A stretch of 28,101 nt of DNA, from positions 1-28,101 of IMG/VR virus record IMGVR_UViG_3300027668_000076. The stretch is one strand, 5' to 3'. Every line of letters begins with the position of its first letter. Position 1 is the stretch's first letter. Below are positions 1 through 6,065 of the stretch, one piece after another. The notes under the pieces were generated by a model. It ran no database searches. It saw only the letters and a list, made by a program, of their open reading frames with translations, and had not been told where the DNA came from. The DNA comes from a virus. The position numbers and the translations under genes are program-made.

Positions 1-147
1 GCATTAGGTAGACCAAATAATGAAAATCAATTTAACAAACAATAAGATGGAAATCAAAAAAAGTAAAGTAAAAAGCAATCAATCAAGTGGTTCATTAGAT
101 TTATCACATGGAACATTCTTTAAGTTTGAAATTAGCTTTGAAGATGG
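1..147. repeat. Terminal direct repeat, left copy (contig overlap)
   Basis: Bases 1-147 match 27955-28101. Positions 22-147 are identical; the only differences are at 9 (T/C), 18 (T/A) and 21 (T/C). This is most simply the overlap left when a circular or permuted genome was assembled, giving a unique length near 27,954 bp. A true short terminal repeat is possible, but the clustered mismatches at the very edge fit strain variation or low-quality contig ends better. Confidence 0.9.
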
Positions 148-547
148 AACAATTGGTGAATACCTTTCAAAAACACAAGATGGTGGAAACAAGAACTTTC
201 CAATTGGAATGGAAAAGGAATTTGAAGTGACAGAAAATAAGTATGGAAAGAAAATCAAACCACATTTTGCACAGAAGTCATTTACACCACAAGCAAGTGG
301 AACAAGTACAAATCCAGACATTCAAAGAATGATTGTGAAGCAGTCATCATTGAAGGTTGCTGCCGATATATGTATTTCAAATAAGAACACATCTTTAACT
401 ATGATTTTTGCAACTGCAAATGAAATTGTTGATTGGGTAATGGATGATAAATCGGTTAAACCAAAACCAATTGCACAAAAGCAATTTGAAGAAAGTACAA
501 CAGATACATATCATAAACCATCAGAAGCAAATGATTTACCATTCTAA
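47..547 (+). CDS. ssb: Single-stranded DNA-binding protein (SSB-like)
   Basis: This 166-residue protein probably coats single-stranded DNA during phage replication. The N-terminal ~110 residues have the alternating hydrophobic/charged pattern of an OB-fold. The C-terminus is an acidic linker ending in NDLPF, which resembles the DDDIPF tip that bacterial SSBs use to recruit partner enzymes. I place the start at ATG 47, two bases after the stop of the preceding small gene (TAA at 43-45, or 27997-27999 in the right copy). An in-frame ATG at 20 exists only in the left repeat copy; the right copy has ACG there. It heads the replication operon, 3 nt before the HTH-like gene. Family membership is inferred from layout and the tail motif rather than from strong core identity. 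Confidence 0.7.
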   Translation: MEIKKSKVKSNQSSGSLDLSHGTFFKFEISFEDGTIGEYLSKTQDGGNKNFPIGMEKEFEVTENKYGKKIKPHFAQKSFTPQASGTSTNPDIQRMIVKQSSLKVAADICISNKNTSLTMIFATANEIVDWVMDDKSVKPKPIAQKQFEESTTDTYHKPSEANDLPF

Positions 548-550
548 AAT

Positions 551-760
551 ATGAACAACTGGATAACCAAAAATAAAGCTGAACAATTGTTCAAGGATTT
601 ATTCGATACAAAAAACAACATGGCAAAAGAATTGAACATTTCAAGAAGCACCTTGAATGTTCATCTTGCTAATGCTGAAAAAATGAATTCACAGATAAAG
701 AAAATAGCAAAATTGAAAAATATCTCTGAACTTTCAGTTTTCAAAGCAATCAACACTTGA
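551..760 (+). CDS. Small HTH-like DNA-binding protein
   Basis: A 69-residue basic protein. Residues ~20-45 (AKELNISRSTLNVHL within them) read as a helix-turn-helix: a first helix, the turn around LNISRS, and a recognition helix. It may regulate the replication operon or act as a replisome accessory. It starts 3 nt after the SSB stop, and its TGA (758-760) overlaps the next ATG (760) by one base, so translation is probably coupled. The exact role is unknown. Confidence 0.6.
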   Translation: MNNWITKNKAEQLFKDLFDTKNNMAKELNISRSTLNVHLANAEKMNSQIKKIAKLKNISELSVFKAINT

Positions 761-1521
761 TGGAATATTCTTTTAACACAGATTATGCACAAGAATTTGG
801 TGTCAATGAAGCTATCATGATTAAGAATTTCCAATTCTGGATTCAAAAGAATTCAGCAAATAAGAATTCAAAGCATGATGACAGAACTTGGACATACAAT
901 TCAGCAGTTGCATTTAAGCAATTGTTTCCTTTCTGGAGCATTGGACAAATTAACAGAACAATAAAGTCATTGATTGAACAAGAAGTTCTGATGGTTGGAA
1001 ATTATAACAAAGCCAAATATGACAGAACAAAATGGTTTGCATTCATTGATGAACAATCATTTGTTGTTTCCGATAAATCCAATTTACGGAAACAGAAAAT
1101 GGATTTGTTGAATCCGACAAATGCAATTGTTGAAAACGGTCAACCTATACCAGATAGTAAACAACAGATAGAAAACAAAGATGATAAACACATATATAAA
1201 ATGTCTATCGACATTTATCACAAATTTTGTTTATCAAATTTTGATGCACCTGCAAAGATTGATGCAGTACAAGGAAAAGCATTGAAGACTATTTTGGTTT
1301 ACTTAAAGAAACTTTGTATTCAAAAAGGTAATCACACACCACAAGATATTTTAAATGCTTTACAATACATCTTTTCAAATTGGAAGAATCTTGAACCATT
1401 TCTTCAGAAGCAAGTAAAACTTTCACAAATAAATTCTAATTTAGTCAACATTATTCAACAACTAAAAAAAGAACAAGCAACAAATTCAATAGCTGATGAC
1501 ATCCTTGCAAAATATAGTTAA
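760..1521 (+). CDS. Phage replication initiator-like protein (winged helix)
   Basis: A 253-residue protein resembling the replication proteins common in phages and prophages of Bacteroidota. The N-terminal ~110 residues carry FNTDYAQEFGVNEAIMIKNF and later PFWSIGQINRTIKSL, a winged-helix arrangement recalling phage replisome organisers and DnaD/O-type proteins. A polar linker with several Asn, Gln and Lys follows at ~120-155. The C-terminal part (~160-253) is helical and could contact a helicase or loader. The start is taken as ATG 760 rather than the TTG just before it, because it overlaps the upstream TGA by one base. The likely role is origin binding and recruitment of host helicase. No phage polymerase or helicase is seen nearby, so host enzymes would be needed. 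Confidence 0.65.
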   Translation: MEYSFNTDYAQEFGVNEAIMIKNFQFWIQKNSANKNSKHDDRTWTYNSAVAFKQLFPFWSIGQINRTIKSLIEQEVLMVGNYNKAKYDRTKWFAFIDEQSFVVSDKSNLRKQKMDLLNPTNAIVENGQPIPDSKQQIENKDDKHIYKMSIDIYHKFCLSNFDAPAKIDAVQGKALKTILVYLKKLCIQKGNHTPQDILNALQYIFSNWKNLEPFLQKQVKLSQINSNLVNIIQQLKKEQATNSIADDILAKYS

Positions 1522-2002
1522 GACAATCACTTCACCAATTGATCCATTGTTCAACAGACAAATTCTGAAAATGAACATGAATGATGTGGTGAAGGTTCAG
1601 TTGAATAATCCACCAGCATCTTTGTATAAATCACATCTGTTGGAAGAAGAAAAGACCATTGACATTTTGATGTTGATGTTCATCAAGTTTCAGGACTTTT
1701 ATAATTGCAAGACCAAGATGTCAAAAGAACAACTTGAAGAAACTGCATATATAATTGTTAATGAACATCGTGGAATCAATTTCATAGATGTTGCAATGTG
1801 TTTGAAACTTGCGAAGACAAAAGAAAAGATATATGACCGAATTGATGGTGGGATGATTCTTGGATGGATCAAAGACTTTGGAAATATTAAAACAGATTTG
1901 ATTGTTCTTGAAAGACAGAAGCAGAAATCAAAACAAAATTCTGAATGGTCTGCACTTGGTGAAAGAACTTCAATTCAAAAATTAAAAGACTTTTTAAAAT
2001 GA
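1496..2002 (+). CDS. Conserved phage protein, possible helicase-loading accessory
   Basis: A 168-residue protein with no domain I can name firmly. A helical core at ~50-130 includes KMSKEQLEETAYIIVNEHRG and DVAMCLKLAKTKEKIYDRID, followed by GGMILGWIKDF, a pattern seen in conserved genes directly after phage replication initiators. The C-terminus is basic. It overlaps the initiator gene by 26 nt with start ATG 1496; a TTG at 1505 or ATG at 1571 are alternatives. Its stop overlaps the next gene as ATGA. Position suggests a replisome accessory or helicase-loader role, which is inference only. Confidence 0.6.
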   Translation: MTSLQNIVKTITSPIDPLFNRQILKMNMNDVVKVQLNNPPASLYKSHLLEEEKTIDILMLMFIKFQDFYNCKTKMSKEQLEETAYIIVNEHRGINFIDVAMCLKLAKTKEKIYDRIDGGMILGWIKDFGNIKTDLIVLERQKQKSKQNSEWSALGERTSIQKLKDFLK

Positions 2003-2262
2003 CAAAAAAAGAACAAACAGAACATCTTCTGGACTTAGTAACAAGAAATCATCCAGACTTTCAGCAAGTTGATGCTTCTATATATTTGGCACTTGATGAA
2101 TATGTACATAATGATGATTTACTTGATGCTGAAGAACAAATAGCAAAATGCAAAATTGATTTGAAGGTTCATCAACTTGCAATTATAACACTTGTAAAAA
2201 GAATTGAAGAAATTGATGCAAAAATTGAAATTACTGGATTGTTTAATAAGAATAATGACTGA
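1999..2262 (+). CDS. Hypothetical small acidic helical protein
   Basis: An 87-residue protein of unknown function. It is rich in Glu, Asp, Leu and Ile, and residues ~40-80 look like a coiled coil. It is joined to both neighbours by ATGA/TGATG overlaps (1999-2002 and 2260-2264), so it is translated with the replication genes. No catalytic motif or membrane segment is visible. Confidence 0.6.
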   Translation: MTKKEQTEHLLDLVTRNHPDFQQVDASIYLALDEYVHNDDLLDAEEQIAKCKIDLKVHQLAIITLVKRIEEIDAKIEITGLFNKNND

Positions 2263-2660
2263 TGAGAAAGCAAAAAGAACAACAACTTCAGAAAGCAATT
2301 GTCAAATACATGAAGCTACAACACAAAGACATCTTGATGAATGGTTCACTTGGTGGTGTTTACATACAGAATGCCAGGCATCGTGATTATAAACAAAGAG
2401 GTTACACTTCAGGATTCCCAGATTTGTTCATCTATTCATCAAGGATTGTTGAAGGTGAAATCATCAACGGTCTTGCTATTGAATTGAAAGTCAAAGGAAA
2501 TTATCCATCAGAAGCACAAAAGAATGTGATTGGTGTATTAAATAAAAACGGATATTTGGCTTGTGTTTGTACTGGACTTGATGAAACACTTGAAAGAATT
2601 GAATGGTATTTGAATTGTACCATTCCAGAAGTTGATGTAAACTATACAATCAAGAAATGA
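2262..2660 (+). CDS. VRR-NUC domain nuclease
   Basis: A 132-residue single-domain nuclease of the PD-(D/E)xK superfamily, VRR-NUC type. The family signature is visible: GFPDLFIY at 51-58 (Asp54), then AIELKVKG at 72-79 (Glu74, Lys76), then Gln86 in SEAQKNVIGVLNKNGY. These are the expected metal-binding and catalytic residues. Length and layout fit stand-alone phage VRR-NUC proteins, proposed to cut branched DNA such as Holliday junctions. It may resolve replication or recombination intermediates before packaging. The ATG shares one base with the TGA of the upstream gene, and the stop overlaps the next small gene. Confidence 0.85.
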   Translation: MRKQKEQQLQKAIVKYMKLQHKDILMNGSLGGVYIQNARHRDYKQRGYTSGFPDLFIYSSRIVEGEIINGLAIELKVKGNYPSEAQKNVIGVLNKNGYLACVCTGLDETLERIEWYLNCTIPEVDVNYTIKK

Positions 2661-2812
2661 AAGCATTTCACTATATTGATAAAAATGATTTAGAGGTGTT
2701 AGACTTAATATCTTTATTAGACCATGCAACAGATTACAAATTATCATATGATGAAATAATTATTGCATTAAGTGTTTTAACAAAACATATTAATATAAAA
2801 CCAAAAAAATGA
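2657..2812 (+). CDS. Hypothetical 51-residue protein
   Basis: A short gene easily missed by length cut-offs. It begins at ATG 2657 in an ATGA overlap with the nuclease stop (2658-2660) and ends at TGA 2810-2812 in an ATGA overlap with the next gene. It fills what would otherwise be the only real gap in this operon. The product is acidic in the middle (DKNDLEVLDLISLLDHATD) with two predicted helices and a Lys-rich end. There is no recognisable domain. Coupled starts and stops at both ends are the main support. Confidence 0.65.
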   Translation: MKAFHYIDKNDLEVLDLISLLDHATDYKLSYDEIIIALSVLTKHINIKPKK

Positions 2813-3675
2813 TATCAGTCAATTCAATTAGTGGTGGACAAACATCTGCATATATTTACGCAAATTATCCATCTGACTTCAATGTTTTTTCATTAGTAAG
2901 AACAAATGATATATCTTGTCTTTATCCAGATTCAAAAGTTAGACAACTTGTAAGTGATAAATTAGGACAAGAATTTATTGGGACACTTGAAGAAGATACA
3001 ATTATTAAAACAATTTTAGATTTAGAGCAAGTTTACGGACATAGAATTGATTGGGTAACTGGAAAAACATTTGATGAATTAGTAAGTAATAAAAATGGAA
3101 AAACATTTCTACCTTCAGCAAAATTTAGAAAATGTTCTTCTGAACTAAAAGTTGTTCCGATTGCAAAATGGTGGTATGATAATATTCGAGAACCTATTGA
3201 TATGCGAATAGGATTCAGAGCAAATGAACAGAGCAGAGCAGATACAATGATTAAAAGATTTGACAAAAATTTAATGCACACAGAAAAAATTTCTATTGGT
3301 AAAGATAAAAATGGTCGAAATATTTATGATTCTTTTCAATGGAGAACTTGTTCATTTCCATTAATTGAAGATAGAATTTTCAAAGATACAATTGTCAAAT
3401 ATTGGAAAGACAAACCAGTTAGATTTGCATACATGAATAATTGTGTAGGTTGCTTTAATAGAAATCCATTATTATTAAAACATCTAAGCACTAAGTTTGA
3501 AAACAAATATGATTGGTTTATGAATAAAGAGCAAAAATCTATTAAAGATTACAACAGACAATGGTACACAGACACAACTAAACCAAACTATTCACAAATT
3601 AAGAATTTAAAAAAACAAATAAAATTGTTTGATGATGATTTCAATGAATGTGATTCTGGACATTGTGGTCTATGA
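2809..3675 (+). CDS. PP-loop ATPase, PAPS reductase-like
   Basis: A 288-residue enzyme of the adenine nucleotide alpha-hydrolase / PAPS reductase superfamily. The PP-loop ISGGQTSAY lies at residues 7-15 (SGGxTS binds ATP pyrophosphate). Cysteines occur as KCSSEL, RTCSF, CVGC (212, 215) and CDSGHC (281, 286); the last four could bind zinc or an iron-sulfur cluster. True sulfate assimilation is unlikely in a phage this small. Superfamily members in mobile elements include DndC-type DNA sulfur-modification enzymes and tRNA-thiolating enzymes, so nucleic acid modification is one possibility. Codon use is richer in ATT, TTA and AAT than in neighbouring genes, which may reflect separate acquisition. 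Start ATG 2809 overlaps the upstream TGA. Confidence 0.75.
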   Translation: MISVNSISGGQTSAYIYANYPSDFNVFSLVRTNDISCLYPDSKVRQLVSDKLGQEFIGTLEEDTIIKTILDLEQVYGHRIDWVTGKTFDELVSNKNGKTFLPSAKFRKCSSELKVVPIAKWWYDNIREPIDMRIGFRANEQSRADTMIKRFDKNLMHTEKISIGKDKNGRNIYDSFQWRTCSFPLIEDRIFKDTIVKYWKDKPVRFAYMNNCVGCFNRNPLLLKHLSTKFENKYDWFMNKEQKSIKDYNRQWYTDTTKPNYSQIKNLKKQIKLFDDDFNECDSGHCGL

Positions 3676-4205
3676 AAAATAAATGGCATCCAATTGAATG
3701 GATATACAAAGACTTTACATATTATCTTGGATTTGCAATCAAACAAACCAAAGATTCTGACTTGTCTGAAGACTTGGTGCAAGAAACATTCCTTCAATTG
3801 ATGTCCATGAATCAACACAAGCTGCTTATCATCATAGATTCAGGAAAAATCAAGACATACATTTGTAAAATTCTGATGGTGAAATACTATTCAAAGAAGT
3901 CACAATTCAACAGAAAATATGTTCAATACAAAAAGAAGAAAATTGAAAGTGATGATTCATTCCTGGAACACTTAGCAAATAAGAATTCAGAAGATGTTGA
4001 AGAAATAAATATACACAACAAAATATTGAATCAAAAGATTGATGATTGTCTTGAATCAATGGATCAATATGATAAAGATTTATTCAAACTTTATTATGAA
4101 GCAGGTCTTTCAATCAGAAAGCTATCAAAAGAAACTGGCATTTCATTCAAAAGTATTCAATACACAATTGATAAAGTAAAAAAACACATTAAAAACCAAA
4201 TATGA
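3672..4205 (+). CDS. RNA polymerase sigma-70-like factor
   Basis: A 177-residue ECF-sized sigma-like protein. SEDLVQETFLQLM (32-44) matches region 2 of sigma factors, which contacts core polymerase. The last ~50 residues (DLFKLYYEAGLSIRKLSKET, then GISFKSIQYTIDKVKKHI) match region 4, the -35-binding helix-turn-helix. A charged Lys/Glu linker of ~50 residues joins them. The start is ATG 3672, overlapping the upstream TGA as ATGA; a TTG at 3663 is possible but unneeded. It probably redirects host RNA polymerase to later phage promoters, or modulates it. It lies just before the terminator that closes the replication operon and ahead of the terminase and structural genes, which suits a late-gene switch. 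Confidence 0.75.
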   Translation: MKNKWHPIEWIYKDFTYYLGFAIKQTKDSDLSEDLVQETFLQLMSMNQHKLLIIIDSGKIKTYICKILMVKYYSKKSQFNRKYVQYKKKKIESDDSFLEHLANKNSEDVEEINIHNKILNQKIDDCLESMDQYDKDLFKLYYEAGLSIRKLSKETGISFKSIQYTIDKVKKHIKNQI

Positions 4206-4609
4206 TTCCATTCAAAGCAGATAGAGAACTTGCACAAAAAAGAATTGCAATTTGTGAATCTTGCAATCACTTCAGAAAGAAATCACGGACTTGTGGTACT
4301 GCAATAATTGGAACTAAAGTTGGAAAGAAAAGAACATGTGGTTGTTTCATGGATGCAAAAACAAAACTTTCATTTAGCAGATGTCCATTTGATAAGTGGA
4401 AAAGCCACCAAGTCACTAAGATTGATTATCTTGCAATCAAGAAATTATTGAATGATGTTGATAACACTATTAATCCAAATCAAAAGTCATTGTTGTATGA
4501 TATGCAAAGAAAATATTTTGGTGGAAAAACAACTTCAAGCAATTGTGTACCTTGTTTAAATTCAGCATTAGTTGAAATGAAACAAATTATTGAAGAATAT
4601 GAAAATTAA
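4202..4609 (+). CDS. Cys-rich putative zinc-binding protein
   Basis: A 135-residue protein. The first ~65 residues contain CESCNHF, RTCGT, TCGCFM and RCPF, giving at least six cysteines spaced like a zinc ribbon or double zinc knuckle. The rest is helical and polar, with one further CVPC near residue 118. It may bind nucleic acid or a polymerase. It follows the sigma-like gene with an ATGA overlap (4202-4205), so the two are co-translated and may cooperate in transcription control; that link is inference. Its last codons overlap the start of a 21-codon mini-ORF. Confidence 0.7.
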   Translation: MIPFKADRELAQKRIAICESCNHFRKKSRTCGTAIIGTKVGKKRTCGCFMDAKTKLSFSRCPFDKWKSHQVTKIDYLAIKKLLNDVDNTINPNQKSLLYDMQRKYFGGKTTSSNCVPCLNSALVEMKQIIEEYEN

Positions 4610-4664
4610 AACACATCCTGAAAGTCATGCCAAGAAACCTGGTTTCAAAATGCTCTATTATTAA
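4599..4664 (+). CDS. Possible leader peptide overlapping a terminator
   Basis: A 21-codon frame starts at ATG 4599 inside the end of the Cys-rich gene and stops at TAA 4662-4664. The product is basic (begins MKIKTHPESH, ends GFKMLYY). The frame runs through the whole 5' arm and loop of the terminator hairpin at 4608-4675, and its stop overlaps the first base of the 3' arm. A terminating ribosome would mask the 3' arm, the geometry of a translation-controlled attenuator. Codons such as CCT, GCC and CTC are unusual here. Without comparative data this could be chance. Confidence 0.35.
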   Translation: MKIKTHPESHAKKPGFKMLYY

Positions 4665-4678
4665 GGATGTGTTTTTTT
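4608..4678 (+). terminator. Long-loop intrinsic terminator with nested hairpin
   Basis: AAAACACATCCT (4608-4619) pairs perfectly with AGGATGTGTTTT (4664-4675), followed by further T's to 4678. The 44-nt loop contains a second hairpin, GAAAC-CTG-GTTTC (4634-4646). It lies directly after the stop of the Cys-rich gene (4607-4609) and 16 nt before the next ATG (4694). It probably ends the replication/sigma operon, perhaps conditionally, given the mini-ORF across it. Confidence 0.75.
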
Positions 4679-4693
4679 ATAAAAACAAAAAGA

Positions 4694-5056
4694 ATGGGAA
4701 AATTAGTATTACCAGTTGGAGTTGAAACAATTGCAACAAGACAAGATTCTTCAGTCAAGATAGTTCTATCAACTTATGAACTGAACACACAATCAGCAGT
4801 CAAGTTGTTTGATTTGAGAAAGACTGAATGCTTGATGTACTTATCAAGTGATAATATATCACAAGAAGAATTGGATGCTTTGGATGGATTCAAACTTTCA
4901 TCTGAACACAATGATGGAAAAACACCTTCGCAAAGATTAAGAAGTGTCTTATATGTTTATTGGAAACAACACAAGCAGAAAGAATTTGAATTTGATATAT
5001 TCTATCTTAGATACATGAATAGTCTGATTGACAAAATCAAAGACAAACTTGAATGA
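4694..5056 (+). CDS. Conserved hypothetical phage protein
   Basis: A 120-residue protein without a recognised domain. The C-terminal half (~75-118) contains TPSQRLRSVLYVYWKQ and FEFDIFYLRYMNSLIDKIK, a helical, aromatic-rich pattern also seen in genes of unknown function beside HNH and terminase genes of Bacteroidota phages. ATG 4694 is chosen because the longer in-frame start at 4667 lies inside the terminator stem. The leader AAACAAAAAGA has no Shine-Dalgarno. The stop overlaps the HNH gene as ATGA. Proximity to the terminase hints at a packaging role, unproven. Confidence 0.65.
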   Translation: MGKLVLPVGVETIATRQDSSVKIVLSTYELNTQSAVKLFDLRKTECLMYLSSDNISQEELDALDGFKLSSEHNDGKTPSQRLRSVLYVYWKQHKQKEFEFDIFYLRYMNSLIDKIKDKLE

Positions 5057-5307
5057 AGAAACACACAAAAACATACATGAATTACTTTGGTTATTTTGGT
5101 GATGAATTTATTCCTTGTGAAATGTGTGGAAAAAAAGCAGTTGATATTCACCACATAGAACCAAGACAATCTGGAGGTTCAAAGTTGAAAGATAATATTG
5201 AAAATTTGATGGCAGTTTGCCGAAGATGTCATCTGAAATATGGTGACAAAGAACAATACAAAAACTTATTACATGAAAGACACAAAGAAAAACTTGAAAG
5301 TTGTTAA
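5053..5307 (+). CDS. HNH endonuclease
   Basis: An 84-residue HNH nuclease. Two zinc-binding pairs are visible, CEMC (22-25) and CRRC (56-59). The catalytic core is DIHHIEPRQSGG (31-42, His33/His34), Asn in DNIENLMAVC (48-51) and His60. Small HNH proteins next to terminase genes often assist DNA cleavage during packaging, and its place ~470 nt before the small terminase gene fits that. A homing-type selfish nuclease is the alternative, but it is neither inserted in another gene nor flanked by intron-like sequence. The start is in an ATGA overlap with the upstream stop. Confidence 0.85.
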   Translation: MKKHTKTYMNYFGYFGDEFIPCEMCGKKAVDIHHIEPRQSGGSKLKDNIENLMAVCRRCHLKYGDKEQYKNLLHERHKEKLESC

Positions 5308-5551
5308 GAAGAAAGAAGAAGATTATCCAAAAACTAAGGATGGCCAGGTTGATTTCATGAAGATGATTGATACAATGTTTGATGGACAAGTTGGAGTTGT
5401 TCAATATGTTCAGCAAATGTGCAAAGGTTATGCACTTGACCAATCTTTAAAGACTGCAAGTAATCTGATGAAGAAATTGGATGCTGGTATCACAGACATA
5501 AAAGTGCAAGATATTATTCCAACTGAAATAATTCCAAATAAAGATATATGA
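5273..5551 (+). CDS. Hypothetical basic protein between HNH and terminase
   Basis: A 92-residue protein from ATG 5273; an earlier ATG at 5240 would give 103 residues and a deeper overlap with the HNH gene. The N-terminus is highly Lys-rich (KDTKKNLKVVKKKEEDYPK). The rest looks helical, with DFMKMIDTMFDG and QSLKTASNLMKKLDAG. There is no known domain. The stop overlaps the next small gene as ATGA. It may be a DNA-binding packaging accessory. Confidence 0.6.
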   Translation: MKDTKKNLKVVKKKEEDYPKTKDGQVDFMKMIDTMFDGQVGVVQYVQQMCKGYALDQSLKTASNLMKKLDAGITDIKVQDIIPTEIIPNKDI

Positions 5552-5733
5552 ATTCATTTGAAATGATGTTTGGAAAACCAGAAATAACAGATACTCACAA
5601 AGGTATATTACCACAATTTATATCTAAGACACCACAAGGTACATTTAAGGCTATTGTAAAAGGAAAGTATCTTGGAACACACAAGAAGATGGAAGTTGCT
5701 TTGGATGTGATTAAGCAATACTTAAAATCTTAA
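5548..5733 (+). CDS. Hypothetical 61-residue protein
   Basis: A small protein starting in an ATGA overlap with the previous stop. The middle segment (GTFKAIVKGKYLGTHKKMEV) followed by ALDVIKQYLKS resembles a beta-beta-alpha unit such as an AP2-like or DNA-arm-binding fold. The match is too short for a firm call. It is the last gene before a stem-loop and the terminase genes. Confidence 0.55.
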   Translation: MNSFEMMFGKPEITDTHKGILPQFISKTPQGTFKAIVKGKYLGTHKKMEVALDVIKQYLKS

Positions 5734-5742
5734 CAAGTCAAA

Positions 5743-5759
5743 GTGACAAATAGTGTCAC
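5743..5759 (+). promoter_or_regulatory. Stem-loop upstream of the terminase genes
   Basis: GTGACA (5743-5748) and TGTCAC (5754-5759) form a perfect 6-bp inverted repeat with loop AATAG. An outer AAGT/ACTT pairing (5735-5738 / 5762-5765) may extend it. It lies in the 44-nt gap before the small terminase gene and has no T-tract, so it is not a standard terminator. It could be a protein-binding site, an RNA processing signal or part of a packaging recognition site. Confidence 0.4.
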
Positions 5760-5777
5760 AACTTTAAAACAAAAAAG

Positions 5778-6065
5778 ATGGCATTTGAAAAAGGAAACAA
5801 ACTTGCTGGAACAAGAAAAGGAATTCCAAATAAAACAACTTTGGAAATCAGAAATGCATTTCAGTTATTGATTGAAAACAACCAAGACAAAATGCAATTG
5901 TGGTTGACAGAAACAGCAATGGAAGAACCAGCAAGAGCATTGGAAATCATTTTGAAGATGTCTGAATATATTGTTCCTAAGCTATCAAGAACAGAAGTAA
6001 AAGCAGAAATTACAGATAAGTCAATTGTTATTAATTTAAGACCATTGGATGTCAACAACAATTGA
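5778..6065 (+). CDS. terS: Terminase small subunit (putative)
   Basis: A 95-residue protein directly upstream of, and overlapping by 17 nt, the large terminase gene. The N-terminus FEKGNKLAGTRKGIPNKTT is a basic leader of a type common in small terminases and related phage DNA-binding proteins. It is followed by helices including IRNAFQLLIENN and PARALEIILKMSEYIVPKL. It would recognise phage DNA and load the large subunit. Identification rests on the N-terminal pattern, size and position. The start ATG 5778 follows an A-rich leader. Confidence 0.7.
   Translation: MAFEKGNKLAGTRKGIPNKTTLEIRNAFQLLIENNQDKMQLWLTETAMEEPARALEIILKMSEYIVPKLSRTEVKAEITDKSIVINLRPLDVNNN

Noticed and set aside
20-46. ATG at 20 as the SSB start
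   Set aside because: The equivalent base in the right repeat copy makes ACG, and the region is the end of the upstream gene. ATG 47 follows that gene's stop by one base.
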